The notes beneath the pieces were generated by a model that had not been told where the DNA came from, did no database searches, and saw nothing but the letters and a program-made list of their open reading frames with translations. DNA of 64,000 bases from Thamnaconus septentrionalis (taxonomy: Eukaryota > Chordata > Actinopteri > Tetraodontiformes > Monacanthidae): contig CM020508.1 of the NCBI GenBank assembly GCA_009823395.1, positions 4,920,515-4,984,514 on the forward strand, written 5' to 3'. Shown here in pieces: positions 53,590-64,000 of the stretch. The first letter of the stretch is position 1; each line of letters starts with the position of its first letter. The position numbers were made by a program, and so were the translations under genes.

Positions 53590-53989
53590 GGGGAGGTGGA
53601 GAAAGACACAAACAAGTGGTGAGATGGAGAGAAAGGTAGTGAGAGAAAAAGTAGAGAAATGCACAGTGAGAGAAGGAATAAAATTAAAGGGAGCAAGAGG
53701 GACAAAAATAGAGCAAGTTTTCTCAGCATTATTGTGATTAATTTAATTTGTAGAAAACTGTATAAAGGTGAAGTGCGTGTGACATTTTAAGAGGAAGAGA
53801 AATGTGCGGCCTGACAAGTTGTGGCTAAAATTAAAGCTTAACAACTTCTATTTCCTCAAGTTTCTTTAACGGGATGAAGTCAAAGCTGAAAAGAAAACCA
53901 GCTGGAGCAGCACAGTTCATCCCCAGTGGAGCAGCCTCAGTCAGCCAATGCACTTTGCAGCCCAATGTGACACTTTGCAAACACCTTCC

Positions 53990-54150
53990 ACGTGTTTGCA
54001 AAAGGTTCCAAAAATGCGGCCGCCACACCAGTCTGAAAGGGTGGAGCCAAAACCAGACAGTGGGTGTTGTCACTGCCCTTTGTGACATCACAAGGGTTTT
54101 ATTTCCAGTGTATGTGTTTGAGCACATACTTTGGTGTGGTGGAAAGAACT
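53990..54150. repeat. Ordered-block interspersed repeat, copy 7 (partial)
   Basis: GGTGGAGCCAA...GTGGGTGTTG, then CCCTTTGTGACATCACAAGG at 54,075, and a right flank GAGCACATACTTTGG resembling the flank of copy 5 (GCGCACACTTTGGG). Confidence 0.45.
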
Positions 54151-55253
54151 AAAGGATGGACTTTTCTTGTTTCGGGTGAGTTTGCTGACTGTCTACATAT
54201 GAATGTTATTGTCATAAAACTTTGGAAAAGTGAATTAAGATGTACTGTGTCAAAGTTTCCTTTGGGAAACAGTACAGTGTCTTTGGTGCAGCACTGGGGA
54301 AAAGAGTAGATCGGGTGGCAGCAATAGTTGGGGGGCCTAATGAGGGTCCTGCTCATGGGGCGGTAAACAAAGGGAGGACACTGAGGACGAGGGAGGGAGT
54401 GAGGGAAGCAGGAAACGGTTCGCACTTCCTCAGACAGGATACTGTGCTCCTCTAAGAGGCATCCTGAACTTTAATGCCTCAAAGACTTTTCACCAAAAAA
54501 ACGCTTTTTTTGCCCTCAGTGTAATGCTGTACTGTAAACACAGACGGACCAGTGTGAAGACAACTCAGCGTAAAGTCGCTTATGAGTGAAGTGTCCAGGC
54601 CACTTGGTCAGTCAACACTGTCCCCAAGATCAAAGTGAGACGACTTGGTCCAGATGTTTAATGCTGTCACATGCAATTTGTACATTTCCAGAAATTAAAA
54701 TTAAAATACAAGATTTAGCGCAGGCTAGACAATCAAAAGAACATGTTCAATAGCTTTTCATTGAAATTGTGTTCTAATGTTGTGTCTATTATTTTGCAAT
54801 CCCACTTAGAAATTGTAAAAACAAACTTCACCCTCAGGTTTATGTTTTTAGTTAACGTAAAAAGCAAACACAATTGTAATGTGAAAATTAAAAAAAAAAA
54901 ATCATATCCCGTTAGAATATTTCAGTTATATTAACTATGGCAAATGTAAACATTTGCTGAAGCAGAAGGTAGACAGTTAAAGTGGGTTTACTACTTTCTA
55001 TTAGGTTTGCATAAAATGTCGATTAAGTTCTTTCCTGTCCACCCACAAGACAAATATATGGCAAAGGACCAAATTTGTCACAAATTCTTCCAGTGACATG
55101 ATTTAAATAAAACTCATTAACGTCAAAATCTGATGCTTAGTTATTCTTCCTTTTTTCCACACCCGGAACTACTGTGCCCCTGGACGTTTACCGTCGGTCC
55201 CTTCTCAACGTCGCACACAACATCAGCGTTGCGCACCAGCTGGACTCGGGAAA

Positions 55254-57307
55254 ATGAACCCGAGTCCTGTCGATGCTCTCTGGACCTTTTTGGCTGTTTG
55301 TTTCCTCGCAGCCTTTTGTGTTCACAAAGTCTCGTCATACCTGCCAATAAAATACAAAACATGTCGGCTGTCCGTGCTGTTTCAGGATCTTATTCGTTAC
55401 GGGAAAACGAAAGAAAGCTGCAAACGAGGCAGATGGCTGCGTGTGTTTGACGTCCCAAAGAGGTAACTTTTCTGGTCTCGCTGTTTGTTTATTCATTTAT
55501 TTATTTATTTATTACAACCATGCTTTTCTTTTTTCTTTTTCTTTCTTTTATTGTTGTTTACTTCTAAGTTTTGAATGTAGAATGTGCTGTTACAAGACCA
55601 ATCACCAGGGAGATTATTATCGAATGATGTTTGGACATACTGCCGCAGATTTAAAGTGATCAACTCTGCTGGTTTTCCTTATCCGTAGTGGTTTTTGTTT
55701 CTTTGTTTTTTAAATAGGATTTACATTTGAATTTTGTTATAATGTTTCACTTCTCAGGATCTCAGGAATACTAGCTGCCATTTGACTAGCAACTAAACAA
55801 TAATCTGTCAATCTGGGCTGTTTTTCTGTCCTGTCTTTCAGGTGGTTTTGGCATTTCTATGCTGTATCCGTTAGCTGGAATACTCTTCTCCTTGTCTTCC
55901 ACCTGAACTTCCGATTTCAGGGCCAGTCGTACCCTTCATGGCTGACTAGAATATTGGACACGTTGACCAGCGTACCAAGCCCTAGCAAAGAAGGTAGGCT
56001 GACCCTCCTTCACCAGGGCCAAACTGGTTCTCATGTTTGATTCTCACGCTGTGTTCAGTCCCACAGCTGTCGACTCTGCTGCTGCTGCCGCTGATCTGCG
56101 TCCACTCTCTGAGGAGGCTGCAGGAGTGTCTGTGTGTCAGTGTCTTCTCCGACACCGGAACGGTTCATCTGGTGCAGTACGTGTTTGGTCTGGGTTACTA
56201 CGTCCTGCTGGGTTTGACGGTGCTCGGCTCAGACCATCAAGGACAAGGTTCAACTGGAGTCGTTCATCACTCTCTACACTGTGGATTGCTTGATTCTGTT
56301 TTGTTGTTCTAACGTTGTCGCTGTTATTTTTCCAGGGAGTGGAACTCTCCTCTCACAGTTGGGCTGGTTCCACATAGCAGGAGGTGCACTTTATATTGGT
56401 GCTTCACTGTTGCAGCATCAGTGCATAGTTCTGTTGGCCAGGCTTCGGGTCGGCAAGTCAGGTGAGCTTTGGCTCTCAGCCCTTTCTTAAAACGTGTTGT
56501 CTTTGCATTAAAAAAAAAAAAAAAGATCTGTGTAGTGGTTGATGTTCATCTGTCAAAGTTCTGACGTTGTACGATGCCATTAGTATCTCGAGGCCCTTAC
56601 TGATTTTGAATTTGAAAAAGCCATAGACCTAAATATTTACACATTAAGTTTAATGTCAGATTTTTCACGGGAAATTTTTAATATTCACAAATTTGTAATA
56701 ATGCCAAGACTACATATATAAACAGCAATCATAATTTCTAGTCATTCAGAGTCAAAGGGCAGAAACACAAATATGACACGCAAAATTGATTTGCAATGTT
56801 ATTTGGATTTGACGAGCTTAAATTCTCATAATTCACAACATGCATCAACGAGCCCATGTAGAGCAATAGATTTTAGTTCAGGTCAAGTGAACATAAACCA
56901 ATTGGCTTATTTGGCAGTGCAAGTCTGTTTGCGAGGCAAGATAAACTAACTGTCCACTAGATGGCGCAGTGAAAGAAAATCACAATCAGTTGTGGACGAT
57001 GCAGGCTCCTGATGCTTCATGTTGCTGTTTGTCTCTCGTCCTCCAGGGGCAGTGGAGACTCTGGCCCACCGGATGCCAGTGGGAGGCTGGTTCGAGCTCG
57101 TGTCCTGTCCGCACTACTTTGCCAGAGCTGCTGATCTACGTCTCCTTTAGTTTGCTGCTCGGAGGCCAGTCCCTCACCTGGTGGCTCGTTGCCCTTTATG
57201 TTCTCACGAACCAGGCACTGGCGGCGCAGCTCTGTCATGAACTTTATCTGATCAAGTACAAGCCTTACCCGAAACACAGAAAAGCATTTATACCCTTCGT
57301 GCTATAA
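55254..57307 (+). CDS. srd5a3: Polyprenol reductase Srd5a3 (steroid 5-alpha-reductase family), frameshifted in last exon
   Basis: Five exons: 55254-55462, 55842-55993, 56059-56247, 56336-56461, 57047-57307, matching the five-exon human gene. Recognisable motifs are LFQDLIRYGKTK near residue 43, FDVPKR at the first junction, HSLRRLQECLCVSVFS in exon 3 and YPKHRKAFIPF at the C-terminus. It is a multi-pass ER membrane enzyme that reduces polyprenol to dolichol for N-glycosylation. An extra base near 57,124 (TTTGCC-A-GAGCTG, where YFAEL is expected) shifts the frame. The literal reading stops at the TAG at 57148-57150 and loses the last 60 residues; without that base the protein has 311 residues (human 318). 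The conserved sequence after the shift suggests a recent lesion or an assembly error. The first ATG was taken as the start because it precedes the first membrane helix. Confidence 0.92.
57121..57125 (+). other. srd5a3: Single-base insertion (frameshift) in srd5a3 exon 5
   Basis: Exon 5 from its acceptor to the conserved C-terminal stop is 261 bp, one base more than the phases allow. The surplus A lies in GCCAGAG, between FA and ELLIYVS. Confidence 0.8.
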
Positions 57308-57868
57308 TAAGATCTCTGTGATGCCCTTCACCTGACCACAAAGAAAGACGGTACAATTTAAATGTGGTTGTGAATCTGTCAGACCAAAACTCTCCTTTCT
57401 CTCCAACACTGAATTCTCTTGGTGTTACAAAGTCAAACTTCCCCCCTTAAATTGCATAAGCAGTGTTAATTTTAGGGTTGAAAGGATTTTTAAGGTATTA
57501 TTTTAAGCTGTGTAAACATTCTAAGCTTTGTACAGTTAAAGGTCCCAATGTAAATGTGTAAATCTAAGTGTATTTTATTTTTTGTACAAAAAGTTCTGTT
57601 ATACTATAAAAAAATAAAAAATAAAAAATAAATAAAAAATGTCGACTGTTATTTAAAGTGAAATGGCCGAAGGCAAAAAAAAAAATGAATGCGACCAGAA
57701 CACCTAAAAATAACCAAATAAAAGAATTTTTTTTTTAAAAAAAAAACTGTCTAAAACATCACTTTAAAGTTTATTCTTTTGTAATGCTCTTGTTAAGTAT
57801 TTATTCATTTTACTTCGTTATTAATTAAGAGGCTATTTTGTTTTTAAACTGTTGTTACGTTTCAGAAC

Positions 57869-57874
57869 AATAAA
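57869..57874 (+). terminator. Poly(A) signal of srd5a3
   Basis: AATAAA about 560 bp after the srd5a3 stop, followed by AT/TG-rich sequence. Only about 340 bp separate it from the tmem165 start codon. AATAAA-like runs near 57,610 are an alternative. Confidence 0.55.
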
Positions 57875-57896
57875 TTCATTCTGGCAAGCCTATTAT

Positions 57897-57963
57897 CCAA
57901 TCACTGCGCCGTCTTACATACACGTCACATAAAAGTGAGTTCACTTGTTTCATAGTCCAATCA
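57897..57963 (+). promoter_or_regulatory. Twin CCAAT boxes in the tmem165 promoter
   Basis: CCAATCA at 57897-57903 and again at 57957-57963, exactly 60 bp apart and about 250-310 bp before the tmem165 ATG. This is the NF-Y consensus often paired in TATA-less housekeeping promoters. No TATA box was seen. Confidence 0.45.
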
Positions 57964-58209
57964 ACTTTCAAATCCCGCCTGAACCGGCGCGTCACAAGGA
58001 CTCTGACTTCCGCTTCGAGTCGAGACCGCTCGGACCGGTCGGTGTGTTCGTGACGTGTATCAGCCGAGCGTCCCTGGAACCGCTTAGGATGCTAATATGA
58101 AGTTGTACAGCTCCGTTGCCGCTTACGTTAAGTGACTTTTTGGGGGGTAAAAATAACAGCAAGCAGTAGCGGAATTTGTTTATTTTTCGTTGTTGTTGTT
58201 AAAGCCAGA

Positions 58210-61200
58210 ATGCCTCCAATGGTCCGCAGAGGAAATGGACGGTCTGACAGAAGTAGTGTGAGATGTGTGTTGTTTCCGCTCGCCGTCGTGTTGCTGTTGT
58301 CGCTCGGAGTTGCCGCCGTTCCAGAGGAACAACACAACGCAGCTGTTCCGGAGCAGCCCAAGCAGGAGGTAGTATCCTCAGTCAAATAGCCCCACGTCGT
58401 TTTAATGAATGTATTCGACAGTGTTGAGCTGTAAACCAACTGGAAGCTCGCGTCCCGTTGCCTCCTAGCTCCTCCGAGCTAGCCCGCACTCGCTAGCAGC
58501 GGCGCCTCGTTCCGGGTGTAACGTGAGCTCCAGGAGTTCTCAGCTCGTCTTTCGAGCGAAACATAGCAAATATTCCGTGGAAACGAATGGTGACTGACTC
58601 TCCGACTCGATTTGTGCATTTAATGTATGTGTTGTTGTTGTTATTTTTTTTAAACGAGTCATATCCTCATCCGAGTTCAGATCCGTTTTCCTCCCACGCT
58701 CCTGATAGTTTTCCTGAAAAAACGACACGACTGCCTGAGAACAGTTTATTTAGCCTTCTATTTACTACCGCTTGCAAAAAAAAGGGTTGGTAATTTGAAT
58801 GGGAGAATAAACATCAAATCTTAACTGGTAGGTTTTGGCGCAACCTCGTGTGAGGAAACCCTTTGTAACGTCACAATGGCCCGATTTCCGATATTACATA
58901 TGGACTGACAATTGGCGCTGTCACAGATTTAGAATAGGGTCGAATATATTTGTCATTGGACGTGTACAATGACAAAAGTCCATATGTAATATCGGAAATC
59001 GGGCATACAAAATAACAGTAGGTCAAAGGTGTTAAAATAAAAAATATATGTATCAGAATGAAGGAAAACGATCACAACCAACACAAGTGTGAGCAGGCGC
59101 AGCTCTCCTCTGTAACTGTTGCTCCGTTGCTCTCCTCCCTCAGAAAGTTCCCACGGTTCGACCAGTGGGTCCAGTCTCTGCCCAAGATGCTGCCAGTCAA
59201 GGAAACCTGGGATTCATCCACGCCTTCGTGGCTTCAATCTCCGTCATCATCGTGTCCGAACTGGGCGACAAGACGTTTTTCATCGCCGCCATCATGGCCA
59301 TGCGCTACAACCGCCTCACCGTGCTGGTGGGAGCTATGCTGGCCCTGGGACTCATGACCTGCCTCTCCGGTACGTGGGCGCACATGCTCGGCTTGTTCCT
59401 TCTCATGCAGGAACGACAGCAAATTGATTTTTGTGTGTCCTCCTCAGTGCTGTTTGGCTATGCCACAACCATCATCCCAAGAATCTACACATACTACGTG
59501 TCCACTGCTCTCTTTGCCATCTTTGGCATCCGCATGCTGCGAGAAGGCCTGAGGATGAGCCCCGATGAAGGCCAGGAGGAGCTGGAGGAGGTGCAGGCGG
59601 AGATCAAGAAGAAGGACGAAGAGGTACATCAAAGGTTTTTGTCCAGTAATATTGAGTTCATGTTAAACGTGGGAAACACTCAGATAGCGAGAGAGCACTG
59701 TGAATTATTTTGCTGCGTCACCCCCTAAATTTACATGTAGGATTTATGCATTCAAATATACAAGGCAGCGGTCCAATATAATGCAAATGTGTCTTTACCA
59801 GCGCGTTCTTCTAACAGTAGGCAGAGTCTCTTTCTTGTTGGTGAACTCACCAGAAAATGAGGGGAAAAAAATGTATAGGCATTTTTATAGAGGGCTGTAA
59901 ACAGAGGGCTAAATATGAGCATTGTTGATCCCAATTTCAGTGTAAATTGGCACCTCTAAAACTACTTTTCCTTCTTCATAATTAGAAATTTTCTTGTGCC
60001 AAAACTGCAGGTGGTTTTGGAAACGTTACTCTTTCATCTGCAGCTCACATGGCTTCCTGAAATGACTCGAATCGATTTTTCATCATAAAACTTCAGTGGG
60101 GAAAACTAATCTGTTGTCATAAATGACTATTATCTTGGTTATTCCTATCTGGTATGCATGACTGCGTCGATGCACCTTGTCCTGAAATACAACCGGAGGC
60201 TGATTTCACAGAGTGATTGTTGGCACTAAGAGTACAAGGAGGTGAAAAGTTGCAGGTTTGGGTTCGTTGCTTAAGCGTGAAACATTCAGCACTTTGCGAG
60301 CTGTGCTGATGGATCTTCGTCTTTGCAGCTCCAGCGATCCAAACAGGTGAACGGAGCTCCGGACGTGGAGGCTGGAACAGGGACGGCCGTCCCGCAGAAG
60401 AAGTGGCACAGCTTTGTCTCGCCCATCTTCATCCAAGCCTTCACCCTCACCTTCCTGGCGGAGTGGGGGGACCGCTCGCAGCTCACCACCATCATCTTGG
60501 CCGCGAGAGAGGTCGGTCGCTGTCTGCAAGACCTTTACCCACCAAACGGAATCGACTGAGGCAAACACGAATAAACGTGAATGCTCATAGCAAGAACAGC
60601 AACTGGCGCATCGCTTTCTGGGAGAGGATCGAGCATTAAATGCTGCACAATATTGTTGAATGAAAATAATGAAAATGAGGTCCTCGCCCAGTGGCTTCTC
60701 CGTTCCAGGTGTCTCTTTATTTTTCTGGGGATATTAGTCTGAATTTCACCCTCAGGCCGTGCAAGTGCTAAACTAATGACAAATCCCATGAGACTTTAAG
60801 ACCACCAACAAATACATGATATTTGTCTTTGGGTGGTTTTCTTTGTTTGTGTGTCATAACGAGTGGTTTTCCATCTCTAAAATTCCCAGGATCCGTTTGG
60901 AGTGGCGGTAGGTGGGACCCTGGGACACTGTCTGTGCACAGGACTGGCCGTGATCGGAGGGAGAATGATCGCCCAGAAGATATCGGTCAGAACAGGTAAG
61001 ATTTTGACCTCTTTTTTTTTTTTTTTATTATCACGAAGAGAATGTCAGTAAATTTGACCGAATATTCCCCTGACGTCCACTCGGTTTACTTGCGTCGTAA
61101 TTGAAATGTTGTTTTCCTGACTTGTTTCCATAGTAACAATCATCGGAGGGATTGTTTTCCTGGCGTTTGCCCTCTCCGCACTCTTCATCAAACCCGATGC

Positions 61201-61210
61201 TGGACTTTAA
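58210..61210 (+). CDS. tmem165: Transmembrane protein 165, Golgi Mn2+/Ca2+ : H+ antiporter (UPF0016/GDT1 family)
   Basis: Six exons: 58210-58368, 59144-59369, 59448-59623, 60329-60511, 60890-60995, 61134-61210. All phases join, giving 308 residues (human 324). A signal sequence (PLAVVLLLSLGVA) comes first, then two homologous three-helix halves, each with the family's acidic motif: ELGDKT near residue 92 and EWGDRS near residue 232. A charged cytosolic loop (DEGQEELEEVQAEIKKKDEE) separates them. The protein supplies Mn2+ to the Golgi lumen for glycosyltransferases; loss causes a glycosylation disorder in humans. The ATG at 58210 is preferred over the in-frame ATG at 58132 because it directly precedes the signal sequence. 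Unlike its two upstream neighbours it has no frameshift. Confidence 0.96.
58745..58880 (-). repeat. Ordered-block interspersed repeat, copy 8 (tmem165 intron 1, inverted)
   Basis: TTATTTAGCCTTCTATTTACT at 58,746-58,766 and CCCTTTGTAACGTCACAATG at 58,859 are the complemented blocks 4 and 2. Confidence 0.5.
58879..59004. repeat. Perfect 28-bp inverted repeat with 70-bp spacer
   Basis: 58879-58906 and 58977-59004 are exact reverse complements (left arm begins GCCCGATTTCCGATATTACA). A shorter inner inverted repeat, TTTGTCATT / AATGACAAA, lies in the spacer near 58,949-58,976. Together they could form a long hairpin in tmem165 intron 1. Confidence 0.8.
59838..59920 (+). repeat. Ordered-block interspersed repeat, copy 9 (tmem165 intron 3, partial)
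   Basis: TTGGTGAACTCACCAG (block 1-like) and CTGTAAACAGAGGGCTAAAT (block 4) only 40 bp apart, so the middle is deleted. Confidence 0.5.
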
Positions 61211-61475
61211 TCGGACGAGAGACTTTCAGGTTCCCGCTCTGTACATACGTGTAAAATTTAAGTTTGCCATTTAGAGCTGTAGTTTTGACTTTGTGTCCCT
61301 CAGAACGTTTGACATTGAGAGCTAAAGCCACGTCCTCGTCTCCTAGCCAGGCATTCGCTCAGTCTCACGCGGGTTGAGCACTCGCGCACCCACCACCGTG
61401 CTGGAGTTAAATAAGGTTCCGACCAGTCAAAACACTGAAGCCCCATAGGAGAGGCGAAGTCGCCTTATCGGTTAC

Positions 61476-61481
61476 AATAAA
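61476..61481 (+). terminator. Proximal poly(A) signal of tmem165
   Basis: AATAAA 266 bp after the stop. Further candidates at 61972-61977 and 62831-62836 would give longer 3'UTRs; the latter would carry the MITE. Confidence 0.45.
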
Positions 61482-61996
61482 CCTTTTGTGAGAAGAAGAA
61501 GCCGTTGAGTGACACCACCTGGTCGGAGACGGAAGTGGACATGACGGCGGCTCTGTGGCATCAGTGTTCTTATCTGTGTGAGAGGAAGATGACTGAAATG
61601 TTACTGATTGTTTTGGGTTTTTTTTTTTAAAGGTGCTGCTTCCCACAAGCAGAAACACACACACACACATAGAGTACCTCCTTCCCCCCCAGCCATCTGC
61701 AAAACATTTGCCTTTGATTTAAGACGTTGAATGCTTTTTTTTTTTTCTTTCTTTCTTTTTTTCCCCCCCTGTTTGATGTGAGCTCAGGTGCATTCAGGTG
61801 ACTCAGTTGCCTTTTCCCTTCATGGACATTGGCACTTATTTTTTCCCAAGCAACCTCCGGTTAGGTTCTAATTTTATGTGGTGTTTATAATTTCCTGTTT
61901 TGGGGGTCAAACAGATTGTTCAAACTAAATAAGGCCTTGTGAGAGAGTAAGATCAAATTAGCGTGATGTGTAATAAAGCTCTAATGATACTCTGGG

Positions 61997-62287
61997 TTAA
62001 AGGTCCCATATTGTGCGAATTTGCAGACCTTTGTTTTTTATCCTAAACTCCAGTGGAGCGGCTTTACCTCAGCAGGCGGAGCCAACGGCTAGCAGCTGGC
62101 TGTGGGTGTTGAAACTAAAGCGGGAGAGATGTCGGTGGTCTTTTTGACTTCACAAAGGGCCTTGTTTTTCACTTTCTGAGATATAGAGCAGAAAAAACGT
62201 TTGGGTTGGAGTTGACTGACGGGATAGAGACGCATATTATTGTGAGAAAACACTAGGTGAATTTTGCACAATATGGGACCTTTTTAA
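61997..62287. mobile_element. 283-bp MITE with terminal inverted repeats and TTAA flanks
   Basis: The left end AGGTCCCATATTGTGC (62,001) is repeated in inverse orientation at the right end GCACAATATGGGACCT (to 62,281). TTAA lies at 61997-62000 and 62284-62287, as in TTAA-targeting (piggyBac-like) transposition. There is no coding capacity. Confidence 0.75.
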
Positions 62288-63546
62288 TGATCAGTTGTAA
62301 AAAGCAGTGAAGCACCAGATTACCCAGTTTAGAACTTTGACACCTTTGGGCCAGTTTTACTGTGACTGCTCCCACCTACAGGTACTGTAATAACACATGG
62401 ACCAGTGTGAAGCTTCTCCTACACTGCACTACAGCTTTCTCAGTGATCAAGCCCACGTCCTGTATGAACCTCAAAAGCTATCCAAGAATCTACCAGGTAC
62501 AGAAAAGATACGACTAAGCAGAGTATTAAAACCTACAGTGTCTAGCGCCTACAGCTGCTGTTTAAACCCAGCAATGTAATACTTCAAGCCTATGTTTTCC
62601 CGACCTTTTTTTTTTTTTTAAGCTATTTATTTAGGATCACTTTCTTTTTAAGTACATGAACCATAAAATGTGGAGGGGTGGTGTCACAGTGAGCAAAGAA
62701 ATATTTTTGTAAGTCAACGTGCTATAAAGCTGCATAGTCAATATTTGACAGACTACACAAGGATGTGAAATAAAAGATAAGGGTTGTTCGTGTAAATGAC
62801 TTTATATCTGTAGAGAAAACAAAGAACATTAATAAAATGGTTTCATGTGATCCTGATTTTTGAATTTGTTATTAGAATTTGTGCGGACCTCTTGAAAACG
62901 AGATGGTGCATCTCAAGAGGACGTCCGTTACAATACATTTTCTCTCATTTTTGCGCCGTATTCACTTGCAATCAAGATTGTGGGAAACATACTTTGGAGA
63001 GGGGTACTGGGTTACATGAGAAACAAGTTCAAGGGGACACCTGACTGAAAACAACTGATTTGTGTAATCCTGATTTAACCTGCCAGGAACTCATGAGTGT
63101 GCATTAGGTATGGTACTTTTTAATTTTCAAACTGCAGGCCAGTTGCACCATCAGGATTATTAGGGCAAAAATCACTTGAGGAAGAGGAGTGCATGACATT
63201 TTATGTATCTGCAGGTAGGAAGGAATCTCGATCAATGTATCAGTGAGGTCCGACAGAACAGAAAAAAGATGTCACCTTACTGTTTTTTTGTTGTTGTTTT
63301 TTTCATCAAAAGGGAGCAAAACAGTAGATACTGTAGCTCTTAATATGCAGTGTTTTGATTGATACATGCTTTTGGCTCAAGAAATAAATGTGAATCATTA
63401 AATAAATGAATACATGAAATAATATCTACAACTACAATTAGCTCTTCAAAACCATTTCATTTTTGAGCTTCCAGTTGGTTTATAACTCACAGCAGGTGGC
63501 AGCAGTGTCCCAGCCAGCGACAGCTCAGCTGCACTTGAATTATACC
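62288..63546. other. Non-coding stretch downstream of tmem165
   Basis: AT-rich, with AATAAA at 62,831 and simple runs. In vertebrates the next gene is usually clock on the minus strand, but none of its coding sequence is visible. Confidence 0.5.
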
Positions 63547-63620
63547 CATGATTTATTCAAGAGCAGGTCCTTGGATGACATTTCTATGTCAGTAGTTTAA
63601 CCCACTGAGCTATCCACCCC
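63547..63620 (-). repeat. tRNA-like sequence, degenerate
   Basis: The minus strand has a perfect A-box (TAGCTCAGTGG at 63612-63602), but the B-box region (CTCTTGAATAAATC) is eroded. Same orientation as the next entry. Confidence 0.45.
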
Positions 63621-63700
63621 TCTGGACTTCAGACTGCAGGCGCATACAAGTACCTCAAGCATACATAGATGGGAATAAAATCTTGGTTAAATTTCAGTTG

Positions 63701-63775
63701 CCTCAAATTTGAATTGAACTGAGGTCTCCTGCACCACAGTCAGCAGTCTAATCCAGTGAGCTATCCTGTCTGAGG
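63701..63775 (-). repeat. tRNA-like sequence with intact A and B boxes
   Basis: 75 nt on the minus strand. The first and last seven bases (CCTCAGA / TTTGAGG) can pair, the A-box is TAGCTCACTGG (63763-63753) and the B-box GTTCAATTC (63719-63711). The anticodon and T stems do not fold well, so it is a SINE head or tRNA pseudogene rather than a working tRNA. Confidence 0.5.
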
Positions 63776-64000
63776 TAACGTAAAGGGTTTATTTAGATAA
63801 TACAACATATTTTTAATATATGTGGGAACAGATCCCATATTTGTGTTTAAAAAAAAATCTTTATCCATGTGTTCTAAAAGCAAACAATAGAATAAAAAAC
63901 AATTAAACTGGTGTTTGGCGTTATACAATTTGCTGACACTATGCCCTCTTGTGGCAAGAAAGAGCAATTGCATTCTTAGCAAGCCAGTTTGCAGTTTTGC

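Larger units (their letters stand above)
51423..55253. other. Divergent spacer between kdr and srd5a3
   Basis: The kdr and srd5a3 start codons face away from each other 3.8 kb apart. The first few hundred bases above 51,422 should hold the kdr promoter, but no TATA box is clear. The rest holds repeat copies at 51,985 and 54,075, a long (GA)n and AT-rich sequence. No gene was seen. Confidence 0.5.

Noticed and set aside
62288..64000. Start of the clock gene
   Set aside because: It is expected next by synteny, but no exon or conserved coding sequence was found before the window ends.

Overview
This is vertebrate nuclear DNA, almost certainly from a ray-finned (teleost) fish. It has split genes with GT-AG introns, many dinucleotide microsatellites, a CR1/L2/Rex1-like LINE typical of fish, and several short inverted-repeat elements. 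The gene order and orientation match the conserved vertebrate block KIT(+) - KDR(-) - SRD5A3(+) - TMEM165(+). The order comes from reading the exons; the match to other vertebrates is established knowledge. The species cannot be named from sequence alone.

Layout: 1-14,480 is the 3' two thirds of a kit receptor tyrosine kinase gene (exons equivalent to human 6-21, with a 2.7 kb 3'UTR). 14,481-36,376 is a 22 kb intergenic stretch with one degenerate LINE (20,011-22,905, minus), microsatellites and small repeats, and no recognisable gene. 36,377-51,422 is a complete 30-exon kdr (vegfr2) gene on the minus strand. 51,423-55,253 is the head-to-head spacer between kdr and srd5a3. 55,254-57,307 is srd5a3 (5 exons) and 58,210-61,210 is tmem165 (6 exons), separated by only about 340 bp after the srd5a3 poly(A) signal. 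61,211-64,000 holds the tmem165 3'UTR, a TTAA-flanked MITE and two tRNA-like sequences.

Function: kit and kdr are neighbouring type III and type V receptor tyrosine kinases (stem cell factor and VEGF signalling). srd5a3 (polyprenol reductase, dolichol synthesis) and tmem165 (Golgi Mn2+/Ca2+/H+ transport) both serve glycosylation and travel with the receptors by ancient linkage. The most notable points are single-base frameshifts in kdr exon 14 and srd5a3 exon 5, the absence of any tyrosine in the kdr exon equivalent to the one carrying human Tyr951, a kit tail extended beyond the usual end with a polyglycine tract, a kit 3'UTR with four Pumilio-type octamers and a miR-221/222 8-mer, and an interspersed repeat family with ordered blocks found about nine times across the window.
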